Numbered from the stretch's first letter, positions 49,433 through 61,039 are shown. The stretch is 64,000 bases of DNA from Ailurus styani (GCA_002007465.1 LNAC01000019.1:2850236-2914235), one strand, 5' to 3'. Numbers and translations: made by a program. The notes: generated from the sequence alone by a model not told the origin.

Positions 49433-49497
49433 AGCAAGAGAGAGCAAGGAGGGGAGAGGAGGAGAGAAGAGGGAGGGAAAGGGGAAAGGAAAGGAGA
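49433..49497 (+). repeat. GA-rich homopurine tract
   Basis: A nearly pure A/G run of about 65 bases on the + strand, broken by two C bases near the start. Potential triplex former. Confidence 0.85.
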
Positions 49498-49654
49498 TTT
49501 ACAAGTCAGTAAGGAAAGGAAACTTTGTTCCCTAGAGTCTTAAAAGGATAGGCTCAATCCTAAAAATGATATCCTCCACTGAGGAAAATTTTTTCACAAG
49601 GATTTTTAGAAAATTTGGAGGGTGGCAGAAGGTAGTTTCTTTTCTGAGAAAAGA

Positions 49655-49730
49655 AACTCACTTTCATTCACTTTGAAAGTGAACTTTCACTTTCTCACTT
49701 TCATTATTTGTATGAAAGTTAGTGACGTAA
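49655..49730 (+). promoter_or_regulatory. Candidate intronic IRF/ISRE-like motif cluster with CRE-like site
   Basis: A 17-bp palindrome TTCACTTTGAAAGTGAA is at 49667-49683. TTTCACTTTC at 49685-49694 is the complement of GAAAGTGAAA, a classic IRF-binding core. Further 'ctttca' half-sites lie at 49661 and 49698, 'gaaagt' is at 49714-49719, and TGACGTAA (CRE/ATF-like) is at 49723-49730. The cluster lies about 800 bp before the third TTC29 exon. The motifs are seen directly; enhancer activity is inference. The alternative is a decayed (CTTTCA)n repeat. Confidence 0.3.
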
Positions 49731-50519
49731 CATATGAAGTACTTAGCACTGGCCCTGATGCTTTGAAAGCTATTGTGGACAATAGCTTGCTTGTAGGAGG
49801 ATAGGAGAGTATGACCGAAAAAGCCCACAAAACCAAAATAACAGAAAACTGCCTTGAATTTTTTCAATGAAATGTTGCAAAGAACTTAGAGAAGAGATGA
49901 ACCTTTAAATAAGTTGTGCTAGTGCCATCAGGATTATTATTTTTCAGGAATCTTGATTACCTCCATGTTCTTAGTCAAGAATGACTAAGCACATGGGGAA
50001 AACAAGAGCGATAATCAAATCAGCAGATAAATACATCTATTTTCAGTGGCTACTGATTAAACAGATTAGCTGAAAACGATCTCTTGCTGTGACTAAAAAC
50101 GACTGGTTCAAAATGCTTTATTAGGTGAATCCAATGCTACCAGTAGGAAAATTACATCCAAATTAATGTGAATTGGACCACTCTTTCCCAGACTTCTTTT
50201 TGCTACCATGTATCAGGTTGGACCATCTGAAAATACTAACATTTGGCCATTTTTAATCCAAAAATAACTTTAGTTTCATATCGTTCAACTTGGTAGATAA
50301 AGCTTTTTTAGTATCCTAGCTTCAAGATATTGTATGGTTAGTCATCACAACTTTTTAAAAGAACCTTATTCTCATGGAGACCCTGCTTGCAATCTCTTTC
50401 TTCTAAAAGATGAATGCTATAACTGTTGAAAGATAAGTGTGGTACATACCAAGGTGAGCAGATATGTGGAAAGATAGAATAAAAAATTAAGAAAAAAATG
50501 ATTTCTCTTACATTTTTAG

Positions 50520-50748
50520 GGATACTACAACAAAGCTTCACAATACTTTCAGCTAGCTTTTGACACAACAGCAGAGCTAACAAACTTGCATCAAATGGAT
50601 GAAACGAAAGTTCATTATGGAATAGCAAAAGCTCATCAGATAATGCTGAGAGTTAACAGTTACATTGAGTCTGAAGATCTCACCAGTCTTGACTACCTGC
50701 TGTCATGGAAGGAGAATAGAGGCAGCATTGTGTGTGATCCGACTATTG
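50520..50748 (+). CDS. TTC29: TTC29 internal exon (third of three)
   Basis: This 229-nt exon begins in phase 0 with GYYNKASQYFQLAFDTT, the second half of a TPR. It continues with MDETKVHYGIAKAHQ and LDYLLSWKENRG, all characteristic of the TTC29 C-terminal region. It ends with one base (G) of a codon completed in the next exon. The acceptor is 'tctcttacatttttag' and the donor 'ctattg|gtaaga'. The frame stays open past the donor for about 180 nt of intron, so an open frame from 50586 to 50930 mixes exon and intron. True coding stops at 50748. The last residues (SIVCDPTI) look more diverged from the human protein than the TPR core does. About 32 C-terminal residues of the human protein are still missing. 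No matching exon was recognised between here and the right edge, 13,252 bp away. Confidence 0.95.
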
Positions 50749-52250
50749 GTAAGACTTCGGTTTTTGAAAACAGTTTAGTTTTTGTGTCATCTTTAATGGC
50801 TCTATTAGTGATTTTGATTTTATTGGTAATTTTAATTTTATTTATGCTTTACTACATAAATATTGGATGTGCCTCCATGCAATATTGTACCTTTCATGAT
50901 AAGGAAAGCATAAAATGTGGTAATGATTAGTTAAACTTGACAAATCACCAACCTCATGTTGTTTTTTTCAGTTGTCTTAAAGATTCAACAGCATGCACTG
51001 ATCAGAATGAGAGAAAGTGTTTTTTTTTAATGTTCAGTGTTGTACTTTGTTGACAAGAACAAGTCACAGATGCTAGTTCACAGATGCTAATCAGTATTAA
51101 ACGCAATTATATTATACTCTTACTTTGCTGATGGTAGTAAATTTTCCTATATTAGATCAATTCAGGTTATAACATTAATTTAGAAAAATGTAATATTAAT
51201 TTCTCTTAGCTCCACTTCTTTTCATACATACTTTTTCTTGTGATAATTAGTCAAAGTAGTCAATTAAAAAGAAATAACTAGAAGTGATATGAATGTCACT
51301 TTTATGTGTCAACTTGACTGGGCTCTAGTCCTCATTAACAACTTCAGAATTTGATTTTTAAAATTTTTAACAGTACTGCCCATCACAGACCTTTGGGTTG
51401 CATAATTGTTGATAAATCAAGCTTTTTAAAGCAAAATATTTTAGGGATGTTTGGGATAGCACAAATGGAATCATAGGCACAATTCTGTTATGTAAAGAAG
51501 CATCTCCTGTTTGGAACTCTCTTTTTTTTTTCCCTTAAGTAATTTAGAGGAAACAATCAGTTCTTTGGTTTTTATTTTCTCCATAGAATAAGTAGTAAGT
51601 AACAGTAAACTAGGCACAAAGGAATTTTATTGCTTCTTTTACGTTAGTATAATACCACTTACCACTGTCTGTCCTCTAGATATGAAATAAGTAAAGGTCT
51701 CATTCCACATATATGTACAAGATCAAGTCTTCAAAAACAGATGGCTTGTTGAATTTCAATGTGCCTTAGCACCCGACAAATATTTGTAGGTAACTATTAA
51801 CTAACCACTTTTAGATAATATTTTGCTCACTTTAGGATGTTGTGTTATCGTATATTTGAGAGCTTGTTCTGTAGTTTTGAGTTATCTTCCCTTTACTCCC
51901 TCATTTTGTCTGTCCAGGAGATAAAGCAGAGGAAATATGATCCATCTATCTCTTAGATTACTTCTTCTGATAAAAGGTTTGTTAGAGAATAAGTTGGGCT
52001 ACTCCCTTTTCCTGATTTACTTGGATAAGCTCTAACCATCACCCTAATAATCATGAAAAAAAATACTCTTCAAAACTAGAGAAGCTAGTTTTTCTATTGC
52101 TGCAATCCTGTTTGGGGCTTTTCAAAAATCTCCTTTGTGTTTCTTCACTCTATAAAGCTATTTATTTTTCTGTTCCTTTTACATTTTATCCTCATTTTTG
52201 GTGAGGGTGTTTGTGTTCCAGAGGGTTTAGGAGTAAAGCAAAACAATGTA
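50749..52250. other. Intron after the third exon; nothing recognised
   Basis: The first ~180 bases remain in frame with the exon. The rest is AT-rich without a clear transposon. Confidence 0.45.
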
Positions 52251-52252
52251 TT

Positions 52253-52449
52253 TCAAAATATTATTGAGAAACAAACTGAGGGCTGCTGGAGGGGAGGGGG
52301 GTTAGGAAGGATAGAGTGGCTGGGTGATGGACAGTGGGGAGGGTATGTGCTATGGTAAGCGCTGTGAATTGTGTAAGACTGATGATTCACAGACCTTTAC
52401 CCCTGAAACAAAGAATACATTATATGTTAATAAAAAATATTATTCAGAG
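52253..52449 (+). mobile_element. 5'-truncated carnivore L1 3' end
   Basis: 'agaaacaaactgagggctgctgg', 'gctgggtgatggacagtggggaggg' and 'aatacattatatgttaataaaa' are the L1 3' UTR and end. The flanking duplication is approximate: aaaatattattgaga and aaaatattattcaga. Confidence 0.88.
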
Positions 52450-52779
52450 AGTAAAAAACTCAGCTATTGCTGTGGTGAAGAAGATTGAATTCTCTGAAAC
52501 ACTATAAAAGTACACCCTCTTCCTGATTCATTTGACCGAGATTAGAAATCTATGCATGGATGAGCTATGTTGTTATAAAAGTGAAGAATACTCTTTCAGA
52601 TTCAAATATAAATGAGAAGTTAATTCTTCTACTACTGGCATTTTCAACTTTTTTTAGTGGTAGTTGTTCTATTTGGAAATAAAACCTGTAGGACATTATC
52701 AAACATACTCTCTTGTTTACATGGGCCTATTTTAGTTCAACATACCTACTAAAATGTACTTTTTAAATGCTTCAAAGAT

Positions 52780-53265
52780 TTTCTTAAACTACAACTCTTA
52801 TTACCCTATTTTTTCCTCTGCTTCAAAACCTTCATTGGATTCCTACTATCTACAAATTATGTACAAGCTTCTTAATGTTTTTGACCTCTCCCTTCCCCTG
52901 GCTAGCCCCTCGTGCCCCAGATACACATAACATATATTAATAACACCTTACTTCCAACTCCAGCCCCATCCAGGGAAATGTCTTGCAAGGTCCTTCTCAA
53001 ATGTTGAAATCTACCCTGGTCCCCATCTTACTTGACTGTTGTCTCTTCTCTGTTCCCACATTGAATGTCATTCATTTCTCTCCAAGCACTTTTCACTTGT
53101 CATATTCTACATTCTATCATGGCCATTTCTGTATTTGCCTTATCTGCCCAGTGAGAGTATGAGTGTCTTGAAAGCAGATTCAGATTTTTGGTGTCTCCTA
53201 CAAAAGAAGGCACAATGCCTAACATCTGCTAGATACCAAGTAAATATTTGTCAAATTAAATAGAA
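52780..53265 (+). repeat. L2 LINE 3' end
   Basis: 'cttcaaaaccttcattggattcctactatctac', 'caagcacttttcacttgtcatattctac', 'gtcttgaaagcagattcag' and 'gataccaagtaaatatttgtc' are in L2 3' order. Confidence 0.75.
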
Positions 53266-53269
53266 ATCA

Positions 53270-54858
53270 AAATGAGTATGTATGTCCTAGCCATGAGCAA
53301 GTTTGTGCTAACCACTTTTTAAGACAGGATTCATAGTTCCGTGCCTCCTTGGAAAAACGACAACAAAACCACTATGATCCAATACTGTGTTTTGATTACC
53401 ATGCAGTTATCACATGAATTCAGGACAAGTGTGATGTTGACAAAATAAAGAAATACAGAAATATTATTTGGAAATCAGAGCAGATTTTAGGTTTTCAGAT
53501 TTCGCCTTTCTTCTCTGAAGAGACATCTTTAATTTTGCCATTGAGGGGTCCCATGTATTCAGAAAAAAGCAGATCAAAGATTTGAAAGATACATTATAAA
53601 AGCTGCGCAGTTATCTCCACCTCTGAGACTGACATCCTGCAAACAAATCGTTAGCTCACAGAGCAGGCAAATATTCTTTTAAGCAGAGGAACATGACCCC
53701 CTCCGGGAATAGAGCGGTGAGAGCACTCAGGTCTCCAGATAAAATGGAACAGAGTTTCACCAGCAATCGTCTCTCCTCTTTGTGCCTTTCAGAGGGAACA
53801 GAGCATATATTGGAATCTTCACACCATTCTACTCTCAGATATGGTTGGAATGACTTCACATTCCTCCTTTCCCTTCCAATAGTAAAATAAGAGTAAATTC
53901 TCTTCCCAAATTTGGGAATTTAGAAGGAATCCAAATTTATTGTGGTTCAATAAAATTATTCAGGCCTGAAGCAACAGAAATTGGTTGGCTCTGGAAGGAT
54001 TAAGGGCCTATGAATTTCTGCTGATTTCTCCAGAAGATAGTTTATTTTTCCTACTAGAACTATTAGGTCTCCAATCCTGAATTTATTTTTTTAATGGAAA
54101 GCTAATTCATCTTGCCCTGTGGAGATTATAGACCTAGATGTGGAGCAGTGACAGAGAAGGAAAAGCTCTTCTTGTGCATCGTAAGAGAACTGTTAACTTA
54201 GAAATGTAATTACAGCCATTTCACTGCCAACGTGGTTAACCACTTCATTGATAATATCAGTAACATGGTTTTAATGCACATTCTTATTGTAGCCAAATGT
54301 AAATTATATCAGAGAACTAGGATGCACATTCTGAGTGTGGAAATAGATGAATACACTGGCTAGTCAGTAAAGACACTTTTCTACAAAATGACATGCAAAG
54401 GTTTCCTTGAGTACCAAAAATACCACTCTCGTTTTATGGACCATTTAATACTCTTAAAAGAAAACAATCAAGACCATGAATTTGTCTCTCAGCCCTTGGT
54501 TTATGTGGGTTTAATGTCGAGCAGTTGGTTCAATGTTGAGCCACGTTTTCCCACCCTGTTCTTTGCTTGTATTTTGTATTCATGAACTCAGCCCTTTTAA
54601 TGCATGTGAAAAAGCCACATTCATGAGTGAGCCTCATGTTCTATTATACTTCGATCAGCTACTTCAGTTAAATAACCCTAACAATGTGGAGAAAGTTCTG
54701 GAATTAGCCAAAAAGTCTGCAAGCAGGTTTTATAGCATCTTATTGTCACAGAGCAAACCTCTGTCTCTAATAATGTGTTCAAAAATGTGACACATAAAAA
54801 GAAGATCCTGGTGAAAAATCTGACTGAATCAAGGCTCACCCTACTGACATTTTGGGTA
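53270..54858. other. Repeat-poor intron segment
   Basis: No transposon was recognised. It contains the candidate exon listed separately. Other open frames (54388-54790) overlap each other and have no support. Confidence 0.4.
53793..53890 (+). other. Candidate alternative terminal exon of TTC29
   Basis: A strong acceptor ('tctcctctttgtgcctttcag') ends at 53792. Using the phase left by the third exon, the frame reads 32 codons (starting EGTEHILESSHH) to a TAA at 53888-53890. AATAAA follows at 53949-53954. The tail does not resemble the known TTC29 C-terminus, so this may be a chance combination. No transcript evidence is available. Confidence 0.15.
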
Positions 54859-54859
54859 A

Positions 54860-55000
54860 TTGAGGGAGGGTGTCATGCAAGAGTCCAGTGACCTTGGTTC
54901 TAATACCATATTGAGCCCTAATTAGCTTTGTGACTTTGGGCAAAGATTTCAATTCAAGTCTGTCTTAAAGTTCAAAATAGATCATTAATAAGATTCCTCT
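54860..55000 (+). repeat. MIR SINE fragment
   Basis: 'agagtccagtgaccttggttctaatacc' and 'aattagctttgtgactttgggcaaagatttcaa' are the central MIR landmarks. The 3' half is decayed. Confidence 0.75.
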
Positions 55001-55870
55001 GGAAATGATAACAGTTCCTCAGTAGGAGCAACTTCTAAATAAATATGGTATTTTGTAGTTCAATCTAGATTTTCATGAGCATTTTATTTGTTGTTTTTCC
55101 TCCATCAGTACTTGTTTCTGTGGGTTTCCACAAATGGGAATTTTATTATGGTTATTATTATTATTACTACTAGTTTAATATATCAAACAGCTATAAAAAT
55201 GCCAGGTATACATACTTGATCTTTCTGCTAGAACTTATAATAAAGGAGTTTCTAGCTATCTGCTGTCATATGCAGTTTGACCTTTCCCTGGTTGGCATTG
55301 TTGAAGTTGCTAAACCTAGTGCACTGTTTCATCTGCAGACTTCAATCCATCCTCCGGTTTTCAGCTCTGTGTCATAGTCTCCTCAGCATTCCTCAACCCC
55401 TACCTTTTCCCACTGTTTCTGGGGCCTGTGATTCAAGAAGATGCCTGGTTCTCTATTCATTACTACCCCTTCTTCATACATTTCTGTGTATGTCTGTCTC
55501 TGCCTTCCTCAATCTGGTACCACTCCTACAGCCTCTTTCTGTCTTCTGCACATGAGTTAAAGTCTTCTTGAACTTTTTTGAGTTTTATGGAATCATGAAA
55601 TTATTGAGCTGTGTGGTACTAAAGAAACAACTTGGTCCACATTTTTTTTTTCAAATGTCCTCAGGTCCAGGGACGTGCAGTCATGCAAAAATCCTTGAAA
55701 GACAAAATGGACCTATAATCTAGTTTTCTAGAATTCTAGTTCAAGAATTATTTCCATGTGTTGCACTTTTTTACAATAATACTTTATATTCAATAGAAGC
55801 CACATTAAACCTTTAAAAAGATTACAATTTAATTAAAATCTGGATTAAAATATTCATAGTGCAAAGAAAC
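55001..55870. other. Intron with no recognisable element
   Basis: A short (ATT)n patch near 55145-55165. A C/T-rich part at 55330-55545 has no family match. Confidence 0.4.
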
Positions 55871-55879
55871 AAGTGGGAC

Positions 55880-56060
55880 TCTATTTCTGGCCAAGATGGA
55901 GTAACAAGGAAAAGATTTACCCTCCTGTGTTAAACAACTAAAAAAAAAAAAAAAAAACCCAAAAACAACAGAACATTTAAGACAAACGTTTGCAGAGATT
56001 GGACAATAGGCAGCGCAGACCAGTGATCCTTGAGAAAGATTATGAACACTGTTAGGAAGA
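55880..56060 (+). repeat. Old L1 5' UTR fragment
   Basis: 'ctggccaagatggagtaacaaggaaaagatttaccctcctg', an A-run, and 'gcagagattggacaataggcagcgcagaccagtgatccttgagaaag' match the 5' end of an old L1. The body is absent. Confidence 0.65.
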
Positions 56061-56524
56061 AATCAATCTGATTAAACTGATTATGAATGACTGAAAGTGC
56101 TTGAACCTATTCAGAGCAATTAGGATTTTTTTAAACTTTAGAAGATTACCTATTGCCAGAATTTAGGGCATCTGTAATATAGTGTATAACTGAAATCATT
56201 CGGGCAGTGTGGGGCAAAATAATTGTGGACGATGAGGCCAACACATGGGCCAGTCTTCTAAAGCCTAGGGACTTGCCCTAAATTCGACTTCTCTAAGTTA
56301 TTTCTGAATTTCAGAACTTTACTTTCTTCAATATAAATCTGTACATTTTTAAAAAAGCTTATTAGAATTTTTAGATGACAGGTCATTATCCTCTAAAAGA
56401 ACCCACTGAAAGCTAAGGTCTCTCTCCTCTCTTTAGAAAAACCTACAATTACTACGTATAATTTTCAGAGGGTTCAGTAACCATTGCTCAAGGAGCTAGA
56501 AATTATAAGTGCTTACCAGTATTT

Positions 56525-56890
56525 GGTTCTTCACTCTTCTGGGCACATGGAAGACTGGATTTTTCATCACCTGGCAGCTAGGCAGGGCTCTGTGACTAGT
56601 CCTGGCCAATGGTCAGAAGTTACTTCTGGGTGTAAGCATGGGAGAGCCTGCCTGAGATCCTCCAGCTGATTCTCTCCCTGTTGCACTGATCACAGTGGAA
56701 GCATTATTAAAAATTATAGGACAACAAGATTGATGCAGTAAATCTCTACATGTAGAACATTTGTCCTGGAATGCCATTCAGACCTGCAGCAGACTTGGTG
56801 CGAACACAGAATAATAATCCTTTATTGTAGAGAACCACGGACATCTGCAGAGTTGTTTGTTAGTACAGCTTCATTTAGCCTGCCCTAACT
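56525..56890 (+). repeat. Ancient interspersed repeat, family not assigned
   Basis: 'tctgggcacatggaagactgg', 'cacctggcagctaggcagggctctgtgactagtcctggccaatgg' and the late 'tttagcctgccctaac' have the order of an old mammalian repeat. They appear related in opposite orientation to the copy at 40526-40765. Confidence 0.45.
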
Positions 56891-58490
56891 CTGCAAGCTT
56901 CAGGATTCTCGGTGACGGCCCCTGGACAGCAGCAGTGGGAGCTCCGGGGGAGAACTGGGATAGCCATTTCTCTGCAGGACAGTTTACAAATTGTGTGTTT
57001 ATAGGTTGTGAGTCTGCTTGTGACTTTTTTCTAAGGCAGAGATCCTTAAAATCCTTTGTGTTTTACTTCCATTTCTACTCACAGAAAACAAGGTTGATAA
57101 GACAAATGGGAGTGACACATTAAAATATATTCCTTATAGATTCCATGCCGTTGTCAAAAACCTTAAGAAAGAGATGCATCTTTTTTGCCAATCCCATTTA
57201 AATCATGATAGATTGTCAAAGTATACTTCTAATAAATTTTAAGAAAGAGCTTAGAGAATTCAATGGCTTATGCAACTGGTAACAAAATAATTCCGAAGAC
57301 GAAACTTGCTGAAGAAGACAAAATCAATACTTAATTGTAGCCAGGCTCTTAAATAAAAATGACTGCAGAGTTTGAGCCTGATTTTCAAATTTCTTCCTTC
57401 ACGTACAGTTCCCCCATCTTCATATATTTTCTACAACACAAGTGACACATTTGCTTCCTTAGGAATCAAAAATTTTTTTTTCAGAAAACTAATGCTTACT
57501 TCATTGGGAAATAACAATGTAGCTCTAGATCCCTCGGGTTAAAAGATCTTTTTTTTTTTTTCCTTTTTCCTTTTTTTCCCCTCTGAGAGCCTCCTTCTCT
57601 ATCTGCTGCCTTGGTTCAATAAAAGAGAATTCTTGATTGCTCAAACAAAAACTATACTTCTTTTAGATTCTGCTCACAGTTCTTGGTAGCTGATGGTATT
57701 ACCAGTTTTAACTTCCCAAGATACACTGAACTCACCACTTCCAAGAACAATGTTACTGGGTTTTTCTAACCTGGTTTTGTTTCAATTCCGTCTCTAATTG
57801 CTAGTTTGAAAAGCTTATGAAAAGTTTTTTTGGTTGGTTAAACCATACCAAAACCAGAATAAATCCCTGATCTGTACCAGTATAACGCTAGGGTTCAAAG
57901 TTCTGAGAGAATCCCATTGTCACCCATTTATATTCCTCTCATTACCAGTGAGGGGTCTCACACCTGCTTCCAGCTATGTATTTTTACTTGTAGTCATGGA
58001 TTCCAAATACTGTGCCGGTTTAGATAAGTACTTCCCTGCCATTGCTAGAATTGGGGGGCAAAAACAATCTTCTCAGACATGTATTTAAACCTTCTTCAGT
58101 AAAGCTTTATTAGGATAATTCAGGTGATTCTTAATCCATATGATTTCTTCTGAAAAAAGTGACATTAATATTTAAAACATGAACATATTGAAGGAACAAA
58201 TTTTGTTAGCTTCTAATTTTTTCCTAAGTTTTCCTGATTTGGGGTACTGTGTGAGAGTTTTTCTCATTACTTCTCACCTTTGTTTTCTCATTATTATGAA
58301 TTTTGATTTTTTTAACCACATCAATCAAAAATTATATCCATGGTCCCAGGACTCACTTCCCTTTAAACTCTTTTACTCTGCCCTCCCTATATTTTTAAAT
58401 CCCAGACAAAAATAAATTTTTTATACTCTAGGTTCTTTAGTATAATTAATATAAAATAAATACTTTTCATGACAAATATTCTTTTAGAAA
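56891..58490. other. Intron with no recognisable element
   Basis: Only a T-rich patch at 57548-57580 stands out. Confidence 0.4.
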
Positions 58491-58494
58491 TTAT

Positions 58495-58697
58495 TTATAA
58501 TGCCTTTTTTTAAAGATTTTATGTATTTATTTGACAGAGAGATAGGACAAGTAGGCAGAGCGACAGAGAGAAGCAGGCTCTCTGCCGAGCAGGGAGCCCG
58601 ATGTGGGACTCGATCCCAGGACCCTGGGATCATGACCTGAGCCGAAGGCAGCAGCTTAACCGACTGAGCCACCCAGGCGCCCTTATAATGCCTTTTT
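58495..58697 (-). mobile_element. Young CAN-SINE, antisense, perfect 15-bp duplication
   Basis: The body is at about 58510-58682 with intact core and head complement ('gactgagccacccaggcgccc'). The duplication ttataatgccttttt is identical at 58495-58509 and 58683-58697. The 141-codon antisense frame over it is an artefact of the SINE. Confidence 0.97.
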
Positions 58698-58699
58698 AT

Positions 58700-60685
58700 A
58701 ATGACTGACTTGACTAACAGTGCATGGATGTATATCTCACTTCTCATGGATGATGTCTGCTTCCTGGGGATGGAAACAGTGTGCTCGGTGTGCGAAATGT
58801 TGAGCAAAAATCTAATCAAAAGAAATGCTAGCATATTTCTTAATTTTAATGTCAGTCCATCCTGACCAGTTTCTTGACCTTCCTGAAATGAATCCTTGAA
58901 ATACTGCAAATGTACCTAAACACATTTACTTTCTGAATTCCTATGACCTACTGTCACAATGAAATAAATATTAAAATCACTGACCAATATTCACCATCTC
59001 CAAGTCCTTTGTCGCTATAGTATACTCGGATATTTTCTTCCTTTCATTTTATTCTAACCTGCAATCAAAAAACCTGAGCAAATAGTTGTTCTCTCATCGT
59101 GCCCTTAAGGTAATCAAAGTTGGACTTTGTCAAACCAATGGGGAAAACTAAAGTTAGCTCATTTAAGTGTGATGCCTCTAAGGGCTTGATTTATTGACTT
59201 CTAACATGGAATCAGGTACCCAAAATGAGGAAAAGACTGGTTAATGTTTGCCTTAAGTGAAATAAATCTGATTTCTTGTATTAAGACTGTTTCATTGTAT
59301 CAGCAGTTAATAAAGTGTAATTTGCACTTTTATCAAAAGAAATTTAGTTCAACACTTTCAGGGGTCTTCTGGTCCTGTTTATCTGATGAGCTCCTGAGAA
59401 GGGATACAGTTTTTCTCAAATCTCCACATTTTCAAACGAGAAATTAAAATAACAGTGAGGGAAAAAAGCAATGGAGAAGTATGAAATAAAATGAAGCTTT
59501 AAACTCACTAGTCAGGAAGAAGATTCGTGAGAAAACCTGGGATACTTTAGATCAAATGACCATGGTGAAATTGGGGGGTTAATATTTTTTACTGTTCACA
59601 TTTATTTGGCCTACGTTTTTACCTTCACCCACTAACAGATCTATGAAAAGAAGGAAATCAGCAATATGAGAGGAAGCTATTATATCCAACCTTCAGCTAT
59701 TAATTCAAGTTAAAAAAATTAATAAACATAAAAAATTCATTGTGTCAAACACAACAAGCAAAAGAAACATTTTTTTCTTAGAATTCTTAGTAGGGACAGA
59801 TGAACAGACATATTATGATTTGATTATAGGAATTCTTTCTAAAAATATAGATGTCCACCTAACTATATTAACTATATCTCATCCGAATGGATTCACTTGT
59901 TTATTCACTTTCATCCAGGGCTTTACATTGTAATCTTATTTGGAGATTTATATGATGAAATGTGAACATAGTATATTCCTTAGTAATTTGATTGGCAGGA
60001 AATAGAGAACAAAACACATGCACAGCTTTTTAATAATTTATAATTACTTACATGAATCTACTAAGTTTAGGCACACAATTATATGACTAATTATGTTGAA
60101 AATCCAAGTGGATGCTTAAATAGATGACCATGCCCTGAGGCCTTTCCAGTTGTTTCTGCTGTCTCATTTAACCATGCAAATGTTATTAAGCATTCATTCC
60201 TGGCTAAAAATTTTCAAGCATGTGCAAGTGTAATTGCATAGATAATTATGCATAATACTGTCACTTTCTATATCTAACATAGGAATTTTCCTTTTTAAAA
60301 AATAGATCAGCTTTGTACTGGGTAGCTTTCTCTGTACATGCCAAGAAAAATATGATTTGTAAAAGATAGGTGGACCAAAACCTATCTATTGCTCTTTCTT
60401 CAGGATCTCTTTTTGACTCTCTTTAGCACATTGATTTGAGGTAAAACAGAAAGATCAAGAGTAATATTAAAATGAAAGCAAATTTTAAATACCTATACAT
60501 GCAATGATCTATATTCACAAATAGATCTAACTGAAGTAATTCAGTGACTACATACACGTAAATATTTATACAAACTCAGTAACAGGAATACAAAAGGTAT
60601 ACTATTCTACGAATACAAATGTATATGGAAAGTCTTTCAGGTTTGTGTGTCCTAAAGGCAATATCCAGGAAAAAAAAAATTAACT
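58700..60685. other. AT-rich intron; nothing recognised
   Basis: No transposon, exon or RNA gene was identified in about 2 kb. Confidence 0.4.
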
Positions 60686-60689
60686 AGCA

Positions 60690-60935
60690 CATGCACGTTG
60701 GCAGGTCAATTTCTTGTCATGAGCACCATTAAGGAAACTTTACAATATAGAGTCTGCCTGACGCCACGCCTTGCCAGGTTGGATTCTGCGCAGCCCAGCT
60801 TAACAGCCGTGGCTCCTGAAGCTGACTTTGGCGTGCGTGCAGCCGATTGGTGGGGCTGGGCTCACATGACTCTGCCCAGCTGCAAGGGAAGCTGGGAAAG
60901 TGAGTACGAGCTGACTGAGTGCCCGGACTGAGAGC
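60690..60935 (+). other. GC-rich patch with several CpGs in AT-rich intron
   Basis: About 240 bases rise in GC and include CpGs ('gacgccacgcc', 'tctgcgcagccc', 'ggcgtgcgtgcagccgattgg'). A 77-codon frame spans it (60698-60931), and ATTGG is an inverted CCAAT core. 'tcacatgactctgcccagctgcaagggaagctgggaaag' resembles a phrase from an old interspersed repeat, so a repeat is more likely than an exon or promoter. Confidence 0.35.
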
Positions 60936-61039
60936 AAGTTTCCACTGAATTTTATACAGTAGAGAATTTCTTAAGCATGGAAAGGGAGATTTAGATGCTG
61001 GGCGGCAATTACTAGAGGTAGTGCTAAGAGCTATGAAGA

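Larger units (their letters stand above)
41782..50519 (+). other. TTC29: TTC29 intron (8,738 bp)
   Basis: The intron is bounded by 'gtgagt' at 41782 and 'atttttag' ending at 50519, phase 0. It contains three antisense CAN-SINEs, MIR and L2 relics, a polypyrimidine stretch and an IRF/CRE-like motif cluster. Confidence 0.93.

Noticed and set aside
56469..56580. Possible TTC29 last exon after 'ataattttcag' reading EGSVTIAQGARNYK in the right phase
   Set aside because: It shares only scattered residues with the known C-terminus, has a weak polypyrimidine tract and runs into an old interspersed repeat.
58484..58909. 141-codon antisense open frame
   Set aside because: Its centre is the sense reading of a CAN-SINE (GAWVAQSVKLLPSAQVM is the usual SINE translation). 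Not a gene.
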